A model generated the notes under the pieces. It saw only the letters and a program-made list of their open reading frames with translations. It did not search any database and was not told the DNA's origin. 64,000 bases of DNA, from positions 62,001 to 126,000 of the forward strand of contig DASYXW010000012.1 of NCBI GenBank assembly GCA_035934405.1, read 5' to 3'. Origin of the DNA: DASYXW01 sp035934405. GTDB lineage: Bacteria; Acidobacteriota; Terriglobia; UBA7540. The translations under genes were made by a program, and so were the position numbers. Positions 27,047 through 35,503 of this stretch are shown here, piece by piece (within the stretch, counting starts at the first letter, position 1; each line of letters opens with the position of its first letter).

Positions 27047-27079
27047 GTTCGTAACATTTTCATTTTTTCTCGCGCTGAC

Positions 27080-28609
27080 TCAAACGGGATCGGCGTCCGG
27101 TGCGGTCGTGTGACTCTCCGCTTCCGGCTCTTCCGGCGACTCGCCGGATGGTTGAGCGTCAGGCTCGGCTGCGACCGCCACCGAGACTTCGGTCTCTGCC
27201 GCGGCGCCCTCGGTGAGGGCGCTTGCTGCGGACACCGGCTCTCCTGCTGGCGCTTCGGGTGCGACAATTCCCACCTGGGCCGCGACGGTCTCCGCCTGGG
27301 CCGCGAGAGCTTCGGCCTCGGCCGCCTCAGCCTCGGCCGTCGCCTCGGCGGCTTCGAAGTAGTCGGTGACCACCTTGCGAATCCGGTCCACTGTCTTTTC
27401 CCCGATGCCGGGAATCTCGGTAAGCTCCGCCGGGGTCATCTGGGCCAGTTGCTCGACGGTTTCGAGGCCGTGGTCCTTTAACCTCTGCAGGGTTTTTTCG
27501 CCCAAGCCGGCGAGCTCGCTGATCGCGGCGCCGCGCCGCGCCATGGCGGCCATCTGCGACTCGATCTCCTGACGCTTTTCCTCCTCGCTCTTAATGTCGA
27601 TGTGCCAGTCGAGCAGCTTCGCCGCCAGGCGCACGTTCTGGCCCTTCTTGCCGATGGCGAGCGAAAGCTGCGTGTCGTCCACGATCACTTCCAGGTGCTT
27701 CTGCTCCGAATCCACCACCGAAACGTGATTGATCTTGGCGGGCGAGAGGGAGTTGGCGGCAAAGATGAGCGTGTCTTCGTTGTATTCGATAATGTCGATC
27801 TTCTCGCCTCGCAGTTCACGGATGATGGACTGCACGCGCATGCCCTTCATGCCCACACACGCGCCGACGCAGTCGACATCGGCGTCCTTCGACAAGACGG
27901 CCACCTTGGTGCGTTCTCCGGGCTCGCGTGCAATGGCACGGATCACCACCGTGCCGTCGTAAATCTCCGGCACCTCCATTTCGAACAGACGCTGGACCAG
28001 CATGCCGTCGGCGCGCGACACCACCACCTGCGGCCCGCGCGCGGCGCGGTCCACCATGACGATCACGGCGCGCAGGCGGTCGCCGATCTGGTAGGTCTCG
28101 AGGCGCGACTGCTCCTTGCGGGGCATGCGGCCTTCGGTGCGCCCCAGGTCCACGATCACGTCCGGCCCTTCCTGCCTCTTTACGGTGCAGTTCACCAGCT
28201 CGCCCACGCGCCCGTTGTATTCGGCGAACACGGTATCGCGCTCGGCTTCGCGCACTTTCTGAAAAATCACCTGTTTCGCCGTTTGCGCGGCGATGCGGCC
28301 CAGCACGTCGGTCTTCAGGCGAATGCGGATTTCGCTTTCCACCGCGGCTTCCGGATCGTGCTTGCGGGCCTGGGCCACGGTCATCTCGCGGTCCGGGTCA
28401 AGCACTTCCTCCACCACTTTTTTCACCGCGAACACTTCCACGGCGCCGGTGTCCTTATTGAACTTGGATTGCAGCTCGTCGGTGGTCTTGTAATACTTGC
28501 GCGTCGCCACCAGGATGGCGTCTTCCACCGCCGCGATGATGATCTGCGCGTCAATGCCCTTTTCGCGGCTTAGTTGGTCAATCGTTTGATAAAGGAGGCT
28601 CGTGCCCAT
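27080..28609 (-). CDS. nusA: Transcription termination/antitermination factor NusA
   Basis: This 509-residue protein binds RNA polymerase and nascent RNA. The N-terminal RNAP-binding domain (1-130) is followed by S1 (about 135-200; VGELVNCTVKRQEGPDVIVD), KH1 and KH2 (VGACVGMKGMRVQSIIRELRGE; SLAIGKKGQNVRLAAKL), and a helix-hairpin-helix region (LTEIPGIGEKTVDRIRKV). The last 80 residues are an Ala/Glu-rich acidic tail, beyond the usual end. It lies between rimP and infB in the conserved order. Start ATG at 28609. Confidence 0.97.
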   Translation of the reverse strand: MGTSLLYQTIDQLSREKGIDAQIIIAAVEDAILVATRKYYKTTDELQSKFNKDTGAVEVFAVKKVVEEVLDPDREMTVAQARKHDPEAAVESEIRIRLKTDVLGRIAAQTAKQVIFQKVREAERDTVFAEYNGRVGELVNCTVKRQEGPDVIVDLGRTEGRMPRKEQSRLETYQIGDRLRAVIVMVDRAARGPQVVVSRADGMLVQRLFEMEVPEIYDGTVVIRAIAREPGERTKVAVLSKDADVDCVGACVGMKGMRVQSIIRELRGEKIDIIEYNEDTLIFAANSLSPAKINHVSVVDSEQKHLEVIVDDTQLSLAIGKKGQNVRLAAKLLDWHIDIKSEEEKRQEIESQMAAMARRGAAISELAGLGEKTLQRLKDHGLETVEQLAQMTPAELTEIPGIGEKTVDRIRKVVTDYFEAAEATAEAEAAEAEALAAQAETVAAQVGIVAPEAPAGEPVSAASALTEGAAAETEVSVAVAAEPDAQPSGESPEEPEAESHTTAPDADPV

Positions 28610-28615
28610 AAGACC

Positions 28616-28660
28616 TCGAAGTTAGAAACTCGAAATTCGAAACTGGAAACTCGAAACTGG
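28616..28660. repeat. Intergenic word repeat, 'aaactcg/aaattcg' family
   Basis: Six direct copies of a 7-9 bp word (aaactcg, aaattcg, aaactgg) lie in the 90-bp gap between rimP and nusA. Confidence 0.7.
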
Positions 28661-28699
28661 GCGGCTATAGCCGCAGCACCAATCACGTTGTTGTTTCCA

Positions 28700-29152
28700 T
28701 TATTCCACCACCAGTCTTGCCTTCTGCACGTTGGCAAGATCCATCTCTCTTACCCCAGCCTCGCCGCAGTCCAGCCGCACGCGGCCGGATTCGTACCCCG
28801 CCAGGCGTCCTTCCAGCACCGTTTGCCGGTCGACCGGCTCCTTCAGCACCAGGCGCGCCCGGCGTCCTACAAAGTGCTCGAAATCACGCGGCTTCGAGAG
28901 CTTGCGATCAAGCCCCGGGGACGAGACCTCCAGCGTGTAACTTCCCGGAATCAGATCCTCAACGTCGAGGATGGCGCTCAACTGCTCGCTCACCAACTGG
29001 CAATCGGCGTGCGACACGCCTTCCGGCTTGTCGATGTAAACCCGCAGGAGCTGGTTGGATCTGCCACCCTTGAGCTCCACGTCCACCAGAAACAGCCCTT
29101 CCGAACTTGCCACTCGTTCGGCAGCGGCCGCAACTTTTCCCAGGTCCACCAT
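28700..29152 (-). CDS. rimP: Ribosome maturation factor RimP
   Basis: This 150-residue protein is needed for 30S subunit maturation. The N-terminal domain has GLFLVDVELKGG and LLRVYIDKPEGVSHADC; the signature SYTLEVSSPGLDRKL is at about 80-95, followed by the Sm-like C-terminal domain. It is first in the rimP-nusA-infB operon. The ATG at 29152 is the family start; the open frame back to 29410 covers the leader hairpin, promoter and a MITE and is not coding. Confidence 0.93.
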   Translation of the reverse strand: MVDLGKVAAAAERVASSEGLFLVDVELKGGRSNQLLRVYIDKPEGVSHADCQLVSEQLSAILDVEDLIPGSYTLEVSSPGLDRKLSKPRDFEHFVGRRARLVLKEPVDRQTVLEGRLAGYESGRVRLDCGEAGVREMDLANVQKARLVVE

Positions 29153-29206
29153 AAGAGCCGGGGCTCGGAATCGGCGAATCCGCAGTCTATCGCTCGCTTC
29201 TCCCAA

Positions 29207-29230
29207 CAAAAAAGTGGGCATCAAGCCCAC
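29207..29230 (-). promoter_or_regulatory. rimP leader hairpin with T-tract (attenuator)
   Basis: Read on the - strand, gtgggc / gcccac closes a short loop and is followed by six T residues and then gttggg, 54 nt before the rimP start and after the operon promoter. A terminator-like hairpin just before rimP is known from other bacteria (rimP leader), so premature termination controlling rimP-nusA-infB is likely. Confidence 0.75.
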
Positions 29231-29259
29231 TGGACAATCCGCCAGTTTTCTCCTGAAAT

Positions 29260-29288
29260 AGTATACGGGCGCCGAAACAAAAAAGCAA
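29260..29288 (-). promoter_or_regulatory. sigma70-type promoter of the rimP-nusA-infB operon
   Basis: On the - strand TTGCTT (29283-29288) and TATACT (29260-29265) are separated by 17 bp. This puts the transcript start about 20 nt before the rimP leader hairpin. Confidence 0.7.
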
Positions 29289-29303
29289 GCGATTGTACTG
29301 GTC

Positions 29304-29414
29304 GGTAGTGGGTCAGTTTTGAAGCGCTGTAGCGGCGGTCTCCGGCCGCCGGCCTTTCTTTTCAAATGATTTCGGCGCTCAGAGAGCGCCGCTACAGCAA
29401 ACTGCACCACTACC
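29304..29414. mobile_element. MITE/REP-like palindromic element, 111 bp
   Basis: Terminal inverted repeats ggtagtgggtcagttt and aaactgcaccactacc (14 of 16 pairs) enclose inner palindromic stems (ctgtagcggcg / cgccgctacag). There is no coding capacity. It lies between the rimP promoter and the thymidylate kinase gene. The structure suggests a small non-autonomous element moved by a transposase elsewhere. Confidence 0.7.
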
Positions 29415-29508
29415 GGTATTCTCTCTTCGTTGCCGGAGTGCTGGGCGACGTGCTAGACTGGAGTATCACAATTTAACCTGCGTCGCAGGGCGCCTCCAGA
29501 GAGATCGC

Positions 29509-30192
29509 ATGAAGCGCTATGGCGAGCATCGCTTCCCCGGCAAGCTTTTTGTTGTCGAGGGGATCGACGGCTCGGGCAAATCCACCCAACTCGCGCTGCT
29601 GCACCAGTGGCTGCTGAGCGAAGGATACGGCGTGGTGTTCAGCGAGTGGAACTCATCGCCGCTGGTGCGCGACATCACCAAGCGCGGCAAGAAGAAGCAG
29701 ATGCTTACGCCGGCAACGTTCAGCCTGATTCATGCCACCGATTTTGCCGACCGCATGGAACGCAACATCATCCCGCTGCTCAAGGCGGGCGCGGTGGTGC
29801 TCTGCGACCGCTACATCTACACCGCCTTTGCGCGCGACGTGGCGCGCGGCATGGATCCGAAGTGGGTGCGCGAGCTTTACAGTTTCGCCGCCAAGCCCAC
29901 CATCGCGTTTTATTTCCGCGTGCCGCTCGAAATCTCGATGCAACGGCTGCATAGCGGGCGCAACGGTTTCAAGTTCTATGAGGCCGGACTGGACCTCGGC
30001 TTGAGCGAGGAGCCGGACGAAAGCTTCAAGCTCTTTCAGGGCCGCATCATCGAAGAATACGAGAAGATGGTGCCGGAATTCGACATCACGGCGGTGGACG
30101 CGACGCTGCCCATCGAGACGCAGCAGGCGGGGATGCGGCAACTGGTGAAGTCGAAGCTGGCGCAGGCGAAACGACTAAGGGTGGCGCCGTGA
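29509..30192 (+). CDS. tmk: Thymidylate kinase
   Basis: This 227-residue P-loop kinase phosphorylates dTMP to dTDP. Walker A GIDGSGKST is at 18-26 with Lys24, the DR motif is in LCDRYIYTAFARD (about 100), and the DRM helix region is normal. The LID region is less typical, so another nucleoside monophosphate as substrate cannot be excluded. A purine-rich agagagatc precedes the ATG. Its TGA overlaps the start of the next gene (GTGA at 30189). Confidence 0.85.
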   Translation: MKRYGEHRFPGKLFVVEGIDGSGKSTQLALLHQWLLSEGYGVVFSEWNSSPLVRDITKRGKKKQMLTPATFSLIHATDFADRMERNIIPLLKAGAVVLCDRYIYTAFARDVARGMDPKWVRELYSFAAKPTIAFYFRVPLEISMQRLHSGRNGFKFYEAGLDLGLSEEPDESFKLFQGRIIEEYEKMVPEFDITAVDATLPIETQQAGMRQLVKSKLAQAKRLRVAP

Positions 30193-31526
30193 GGAACGGA
30201 AAGCGGTTGGCAGTCGGCAGTCGGCACTGGGCAACTGTTGCACTTTCGATTCTTCTCGTCTGCATGGCCCCGGCCATCGGCCTCCCAGCGCTTGTATCCA
30301 GCGGAATGGGTCAAACACCCTCGGCGACTACCCCCGCACGGGCGGAGCAAGTGCCGGACGCTGGCTCGATTTCAGGGAACGCCTATCGCAACGAGTTTTT
30401 CGGGTTCACTTACCAGTTCCCTAAAGGATGGCTCGTCAAACAGGCCGGGAACGGTCCGCAAGCAACCCAGTCCCCTGGCAAGCCGGGCGTCTACGTCTTG
30501 CTCTTTGCCTTTCAGCCTCGCAACCTGTTCGAACTTTCGACAATCTTGGTCCGGGCCGTCAAGCTCTCGTCGCCCGACCTCACGGCCGAACGGTTCTTGT
30601 TGGACGAGTACCAGGCTTTGAAGAATTCAGGCTTCAAGCCCGAAGGGGAGCCGAAGGAGCTTTCGGCGGGAGGCTGGCAGTTTGCGTCTTTGATCTCCCG
30701 CGAAAAGGTAGGCGGCGGGACTCTGCGTCAAGAGAATCTGGTCGCTATCCAGAAGGGATACGCGCTCGAGTTCAACTTCATCGCCAACCAAGAAGGGACG
30801 TTCAAGCTGTTGCATAAGACGATCGAAACGCTGACCGCCTTCAATCCCGCAACTGCTTGCGGTGGCCGGACCCAAGGGTTTGAAGCCACCGGCCGAACGG
30901 GAAGCGCTCCCCAGGCGGACTCGGGTGTCACCAAAGAGACCATCGAGAGCACTGGCACTATATCCGGGAACGTTTACAAGAACGGTTTCTTTGAACTGTC
31001 CTACCAGTTCCCGTCTGGAATGAGAGCTGAGGGGCAGGCGGGGGTTGAGCACGTTGTTCGAGCCGGGCACGAGGCAATCTACGGAAACAAGCCCGAAGAG
31101 GACGTAGAGCATCAAGCGGCAGAAAGGCAGACCATTAGGCTGCTTACCGTGGTTGGGCCCCGACCAGAAGTCCCCTCCGCTCCCGACCAGATGGTGTTGT
31201 TAGCTGAGGACGTTTCTGCGTTTCCCTCCACCAATGCAAAGCGATGCATGATGGAGCTAGCCTTCGCTCTGTCGCACAATCCGCTTCGGTTCCAGCAATA
31301 CCGCCTTCCTGGCGAAAAACGCGTTGGCAAACTTAAATTTGCTAAAGCAGAGTTCAAGGCGCAAGTAAACCATCAGGGTCAGCAGATCACGATTTACACA
31401 ACGTATCTGGGAATCGTTTTGAAGGGATATTTCGTAGCGTGGGGGTTCAGCGCCGGCAGCGAGAAAGCACTGAAGCCACTCGTCGCGAGCATCGACTCCG
31501 TGACGTTGCGAAGCGCGACAGAATAG
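30189..31526 (+). CDS. Secreted protein with two copies of a PsbP-like domain
   Basis: This 445-residue protein has a signal-peptide-like N-terminus (hydrophobic about 16-36). Two related halves begin SISGNAYRNEFFGFTYQFP (about 58) and TISGNVYKNGFFELSYQFP (about 257), indicating an internal duplication; each resembles a small alpha/beta domain found in many acidobacterial secreted proteins. Role unknown. It is wedged between two thymidylate-kinase-like genes and overlaps the first by 4 bp. Codons 7-13 are made of a gcagtcg word repeat (30206-30234). Confidence 0.75.
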   Translation: MRNGKRLAVGSRHWATVALSILLVCMAPAIGLPALVSSGMGQTPSATTPARAEQVPDAGSISGNAYRNEFFGFTYQFPKGWLVKQAGNGPQATQSPGKPGVYVLLFAFQPRNLFELSTILVRAVKLSSPDLTAERFLLDEYQALKNSGFKPEGEPKELSAGGWQFASLISREKVGGGTLRQENLVAIQKGYALEFNFIANQEGTFKLLHKTIETLTAFNPATACGGRTQGFEATGRTGSAPQADSGVTKETIESTGTISGNVYKNGFFELSYQFPSGMRAEGQAGVEHVVRAGHEAIYGNKPEEDVEHQAAERQTIRLLTVVGPRPEVPSAPDQMVLLAEDVSAFPSTNAKRCMMELAFALSHNPLRFQQYRLPGEKRVGKLKFAKAEFKAQVNHQGQQITIYTTYLGIVLKGYFVAWGFSAGSEKALKPLVASIDSVTLRSATE

Positions 31527-31588
31527 GCGAAGAAGGCGTTCACTGCCTCTTTTAAAGGTCAGTGGTCGTCGTATCGAGAGGGTGCGCG

Positions 31589-32398
31589 ATGAGAGAAACC
31601 TATGGAGTAATCCTGCCGGGGATGGACCTGTCCAACCTCACCGGCAAGCTGATTGTGATCGAGGGCACGGACGGCGTGGGCCGCACGACGCAGATGGATC
31701 TGCTGAAGCCCTGGCTCGAAAAGGAAGGCCGCGCCGTGCTCGATACCGGGCTGACGCGGTCGGCGCTCGCCGGCAAGGGCATCAAGCAGGCGAAGGAAGG
31801 GCACACGCTCGGTCCGCTGACGCTCGACCTCTTCTACGCCACCGACTTCGCCGACCGTCTGGAGCAGGAAATCGTGCCGGCGTTGCGCGCCGGATTCGTG
31901 GTGCTCACCGACCGTTACATTTACTCGCTCATGGCGCGGGCGGCAACGCGCGGCGTGGATCCGGCGTGGATCCGCAACGCGTACAGTTTCGCGCTCAAAC
32001 CCGACGCCGTCTTCTATCTCAAGATCGGGGTGGACGATTTGATTCCTCGCGTGGTGTTCAAGCGCGGCTTCGACTACTGGGAGTCGGGCATGGACCTGCA
32101 TCCCAGCGAAGATATGTACGAGAGCTTCCGCAAGTACCAGACCACGCTGCTGGCGCAGTTCGACAAGCTGGCGGAGGAGTATGGTTTCCAGGTGATTGAC
32201 GCGACGCCGGAGCCCGCCAGCGTCTTCGCGCTGCTCAAAGAAGGGATCGGGCGCGTGTTGGGCCAGCCCGCCGACGCCATCTTCACCCTGCCGCCGTCGA
32301 AGGCGCTGGCGGAAGAGAGTCTGCCAACCTCGTCCGCCGCTGAGACAACCACTACCGAGCTGGCGTTGGCGAAGGCGTCCGACGGCGAAAGGGCGTAG
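31589..32398 (+). CDS. Thymidylate kinase-like protein with altered P-loop
   Basis: This 269-residue paralogue of the kinase at 29509 has the same overall layout (DRLEQEIVPALRAG, LTDRYIYSLMARAATRG). The Walker A is GTDGVGRTT at 26-34: the catalytic lysine is replaced by Arg32. Phosphoryl transfer may therefore be weak or lost, and a regulatory or dTMP-binding role is possible. There is a C-terminal tail of about 50 residues rich in Ala/Thr/Glu. I chose the ATG at 31589, with gagaggg 7 nt upstream, over GTG 31562. Confidence 0.8.
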   Translation: MRETYGVILPGMDLSNLTGKLIVIEGTDGVGRTTQMDLLKPWLEKEGRAVLDTGLTRSALAGKGIKQAKEGHTLGPLTLDLFYATDFADRLEQEIVPALRAGFVVLTDRYIYSLMARAATRGVDPAWIRNAYSFALKPDAVFYLKIGVDDLIPRVVFKRGFDYWESGMDLHPSEDMYESFRKYQTTLLAQFDKLAEEYGFQVIDATPEPASVFALLKEGIGRVLGQPADAIFTLPPSKALAEESLPTSSAAETTTTELALAKASDGERA

Positions 32399-32434
32399 CC
32401 ATTCGTCGGGTAGCCGCGCTGCCACCTGAGGGCT

Positions 32435-33793
32435 TCAACCTCCGGAGGAATTCCCCTTCAGGGCCCCCACGGCCTGCGACGTCATCTCCGACGGCGGCTC
32501 GCCACTGAGCATCCCTTGGGCCACGATGAGTTGGCGCGCCTCGCCGCGCAGGTGCGGCCAGCGCAATCCGAAGATCGTCGCTCCGGCGACGCAGCAGACG
32601 CCTCCTAACACCACCGTGTGCGGCGCCCCGATACGATTGGCGATGGCGCCTGCCAGGAGCGCGCCGAACGGCGCCATGCCCATGAACATCATGGAGTAGA
32701 CGGCCATCACGCGCCCGCGCAGCGCGTCGGGCACCATGATCTGGATCATGGTGTTGGAGGAAGACATTTGCAGCATCATCGAGAAGCCGACGGGCACCAG
32801 CAGCGCGATGGAGAGCGGATAGGAGCGCGAGAGCGCGAACAGAATCATGCTGCCGCCAAATCCCAGCGAGGCAAAGTTGATCCAGCGGCCGAGGCCGTGC
32901 ACTTCGCGTTTCGCCGCCAGCATCAGGGTGCCGGCCAGGGCTCCGATGCCCGAGGCGCCCATCAGCATGCCGAGCCCGCGGGCGCCGCCGTGCAGGATCT
33001 TGGCGGCGAAAATCGGCATCAGCACGGCGTAGGGCATGCCGGTGAGGCTGATGAGGCCGAGCAGGAGCAGCAGGGCGCGGATGGGTCCGGTGCGGGCGAC
33101 GAATCGAAAGCCCTCGATGATGCTCTGGAGGCCGGAAACCCGCTGGGCGCTGCGCTCGTGCTTGTCGACCACCATGAGCAGCAGGCCGGCGATCACCGCG
33201 ATGTAACTCACCGCGTTCCCGAAGAAACACCAACCTTCGCCGATGGCCGCCACCAGCACGCCCGCGATGGCGGGTCCGAGAACGCGGGCGCCGTTGACCA
33301 TGGAAGAGTTGAGCGCGACGGCGTTGATGATATCTTCGGAGTGCACCATTTCAACGATGAACGCCTGGCGGGCCGGAACGTCGAAAGCGTTGACGACGCC
33401 CAAGGACGAAGCCAGCACCATAATTTCCCACACGCGGATGTGTCCGAGGAGAGTGAGCGCCGAGAGGATGAAGGCCAGCAGCATCGACGAGGTCTGCGTG
33501 CCAATGACGACGCGATGGCGGCTGTAACGGTCGGCCACCAGGCCTCCGACGGGCGACAGCAGGAAGACCGGGATCTGTCCCGCGAAGCCGACGAGTCCCA
33601 GCAGCAGCGACGAGCCGGTGAGCCGGTACACCAGCCACGACTGCGCCACCGACTGCATCCAGGTGCCAACCAGCGAGATGATCTGGCCGCTGAAAAACAG
33701 CCGGTAGTTGCGGTGCCGCAAGGCGCGGAACATCAGCGGCAGCCGCGAGGAAGATTCACGGGATTCGCGTTCAGCAGTCTCGGATAAGGGCAC
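32435..33793 (-). CDS. MFS transporter (MFS_3 / enterobactin-exporter type)
   Basis: This 452-residue inner-membrane protein has about 12 hydrophobic segments. The N-terminus FRALRHRNYRLFFSGQIISL and the loop RYSRHRVVIGTQ match the MFS_3 group of drug and siderophore exporters. The substrate is unknown. It is convergent with the second kinase gene. The C-terminal tail is hydrophilic. Start ATG 33793. Confidence 0.9.
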   Translation of the reverse strand: MPLSETAERESRESSSRLPLMFRALRHRNYRLFFSGQIISLVGTWMQSVAQSWLVYRLTGSSLLLGLVGFAGQIPVFLLSPVGGLVADRYSRHRVVIGTQTSSMLLAFILSALTLLGHIRVWEIMVLASSLGVVNAFDVPARQAFIVEMVHSEDIINAVALNSSMVNGARVLGPAIAGVLVAAIGEGWCFFGNAVSYIAVIAGLLLMVVDKHERSAQRVSGLQSIIEGFRFVARTGPIRALLLLLGLISLTGMPYAVLMPIFAAKILHGGARGLGMLMGASGIGALAGTLMLAAKREVHGLGRWINFASLGFGGSMILFALSRSYPLSIALLVPVGFSMMLQMSSSNTMIQIMVPDALRGRVMAVYSMMFMGMAPFGALLAGAIANRIGAPHTVVLGGVCCVAGATIFGLRWPHLRGEARQLIVAQGMLSGEPPSEMTSQAVGALKGNSSGG

Positions 33794-33859
33794 GAGATAA
33801 TTCTACCTTAGTCGCTTGGATTCTCGAACGCCGGCTGCCGATTCAACTGGGCCGGCAGT

Positions 33860-33889
33860 TTGACAAAACCGATGCGAGGGCCAGAGAAT
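33860..33889 (+). promoter_or_regulatory. Possible promoter of the Mrp gene
   Basis: A perfect TTGACA (33860-33865) is followed after 18 bp by GAGAAT (33884-33889). The -10 is poor. Confidence 0.4.
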
Positions 33890-33924
33890 CAAAACGTACC
33901 TCCCACGTGGCTCAAGGAGTTTTC

Positions 33925-35007
33925 ATGGCCCAGATTCACCCGCAGGATGTTCTCAAGGCGCTGGCCGCGCTGCGAGATGCCGGGCGCCGACAGGACATCG
34001 TCGCGCTCGGCATGGTGAAGGACGTCGAAGTCGGCGACAACCGCGTGGCCTTCACACTTCGGTTGCCGAATCCGTCGAGCCCGGAGAGCGAGCAACTGGT
34101 CCGAACCGCAAAGGAAGTGGTGGAGGAGCTGGGGGTGCGTGACGTCCAGATTCGCGTCGCGGAGCTCACGGCGCCACGCCCGGCGGCGAAGCCTGCGAAC
34201 CTGATTCCGCAGGTGCGGCATACGATCGCCGTGGCAAGCGGTAAGGGCGGCGTGGGGAAGTCCACGGTGGCTGCGAACCTGGCCGTCGCGCTCGAACGCG
34301 CCGGAAACAAGGTCGGGCTGATGGATACCGACGTCTATGGCCCCAGCGTGCCCACCCTTATGAGCGGGACGAGCGGGCTCACAGGCGGCCGCGCCGAACC
34401 CAAGGTGGTGGAGGGCAAGCTGGAGCCGCCGGTGGAATACGGCGTCAAGATTATTTCCATGGCCTATTTCCTGCCCCAGGACGAAGCTGTCATCTGGCGC
34501 GGGCCCATGCTGCACAAGACCATCCAGCAGTTTCTGGGTGACGTGCGCTGGGGCGAGCTCGATTACCTTCTGATGGACATGCCGCCCGGCACCGGCGACA
34601 TCCAGTTAAGCCTCTCGCAGACGATTCCGCTCGGCGGCGCAGTGATTGTCTCGACGCCGCAGGACTTGGCGCTGAGCGTGGCCTCAAAGGCCATCGCCAT
34701 GTTTAAGAAACTGAACGTGCCGATCCTGGGCGTGGTCGAGAACATGAGCTACTACTCGTGCCCGCACTGCGGGCATCGGGAAGACATCTTCGGGCACGGC
34801 GGCGCGCGCGCGGCGGCGGAAGAGATGGGCTATCCGTTTCTCGGCGAGATCCCACTTGACGCCAACATTCGCGCCCAGAGCGACAGCGGCAAGCCGGTGG
34901 CGCTCGATGCGACGACTCCTTACGGCAAGGCATTCAAGGATATCGCGGCAGCGCTCATCGAGCAGGTGGAGGCGGCGCAAGTGGGGCAGGAAATCAGCAT
35001 TGAGTGA
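33925..35007 (+). CDS. apbC: Mrp/NBP35-type Fe-S cluster carrier ATPase
   Basis: This 360-residue cytoplasmic P-loop NTPase delivers iron-sulfur clusters. The N-terminal MIP18-like (DUF59) domain covers about 4-85, the deviant Walker A ASGKGGVGKST lies near 103, MDTDVYGPSVPTLM and DMPPGTGD follow, and the cluster-binding CPHC is near 275. The start is ATG 33925, 6 nt after aaggag; GTG 33907 is less likely. The next + strand gene encodes a DUF971 protein, a domain often linked or fused to Mrp. Confidence 0.93.
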   Translation: MAQIHPQDVLKALAALRDAGRRQDIVALGMVKDVEVGDNRVAFTLRLPNPSSPESEQLVRTAKEVVEELGVRDVQIRVAELTAPRPAAKPANLIPQVRHTIAVASGKGGVGKSTVAANLAVALERAGNKVGLMDTDVYGPSVPTLMSGTSGLTGGRAEPKVVEGKLEPPVEYGVKIISMAYFLPQDEAVIWRGPMLHKTIQQFLGDVRWGELDYLLMDMPPGTGDIQLSLSQTIPLGGAVIVSTPQDLALSVASKAIAMFKKLNVPILGVVENMSYYSCPHCGHREDIFGHGGARAAAEEMGYPFLGEIPLDANIRAQSDSGKPVALDATTPYGKAFKDIAAALIEQVEAAQVGQEISIE

Positions 35008-35090
35008 TTGACGGATTGAGCCATCGGGTCATCGGGTCATTGAGTCATTTCAACGGCCGGAGCATCTTCAATAGCTCAATGACTCAATGT
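35000..35090. repeat. Intergenic word repeats, 'gtcattga/catcggg' family
   Basis: Copies of gattga, catcgggt and gtcattga follow the apbC stop. A short block in the opposite orientation (ctcaatgactcaatg) lies just before the DUF971 gene, giving a fold-back pattern. Confidence 0.7.
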
Positions 35091-35109
35091 GCCAATTGTA
35101 TGGAATGAA

Positions 35110-35478
35110 ATGCAGCTCATCCCTTCCAAGATCAAACTGGCCGGCAGCGGCAACACGCTGATCGTAAACTGGTCGGATGGCCACGTAAGCGCGTACCCCT
35201 ACAAGTACCTCCGCGACCGGTGCCCGTGCGCCTCGTGTACCGGTCACGACTACGCGCCCGTCCAGCCACAGACGGCTCCAACCCTGCTGCCGATGTTCCA
35301 GAAGCCGCTGAAGCCGGAGCGCGCGGAACTGGTGGGCCGCTACGCCGTGCAGATTTACTGGAACGACGGACATTCCACCGGCATTTACTCTTTCGATTAT
35401 CTTCGCGATCTCTGTCCCTGCGCGGAATGCACGGCGCGGCGGGAGAGCTTGGTTCAAGAAGGCGGGCGGACGAGCTAG
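35110..35478 (+). CDS. DUF971 protein (gamma-butyrobetaine hydroxylase N-terminal-like)
   Basis: This 122-residue protein is made of two similar halves: NWSDGHVSAYPYKYLRDRC with CPCASC, and YWNDGHSTGIYSFDYLRDLC with CPCAEC. This is the DUF971 layout, thought to bind a metal or Fe-S cluster and to help Mrp-dependent cluster delivery. It sits directly after apbC. I prefer the ATG at 35110, 5 nt after gga; a GTG at 35089 lies in the repeat. Confidence 0.85.
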   Translation: MQLIPSKIKLAGSGNTLIVNWSDGHVSAYPYKYLRDRCPCASCTGHDYAPVQPQTAPTLLPMFQKPLKPERAELVGRYAVQIYWNDGHSTGIYSFDYLRDLCPCAECTARRESLVQEGGRTS

Positions 35479-35503
35479 CCTGTATAGCGGACAGTGCTAT
35501 GAA

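Noticed and set aside
27602..28573. 323-residue + strand frame
   Set aside because: Antisense shadow of nusA.
32618..33787. 389-residue + strand frame rich in His/Gln/Glu
   Set aside because: Antisense shadow of the MFS transporter gene.
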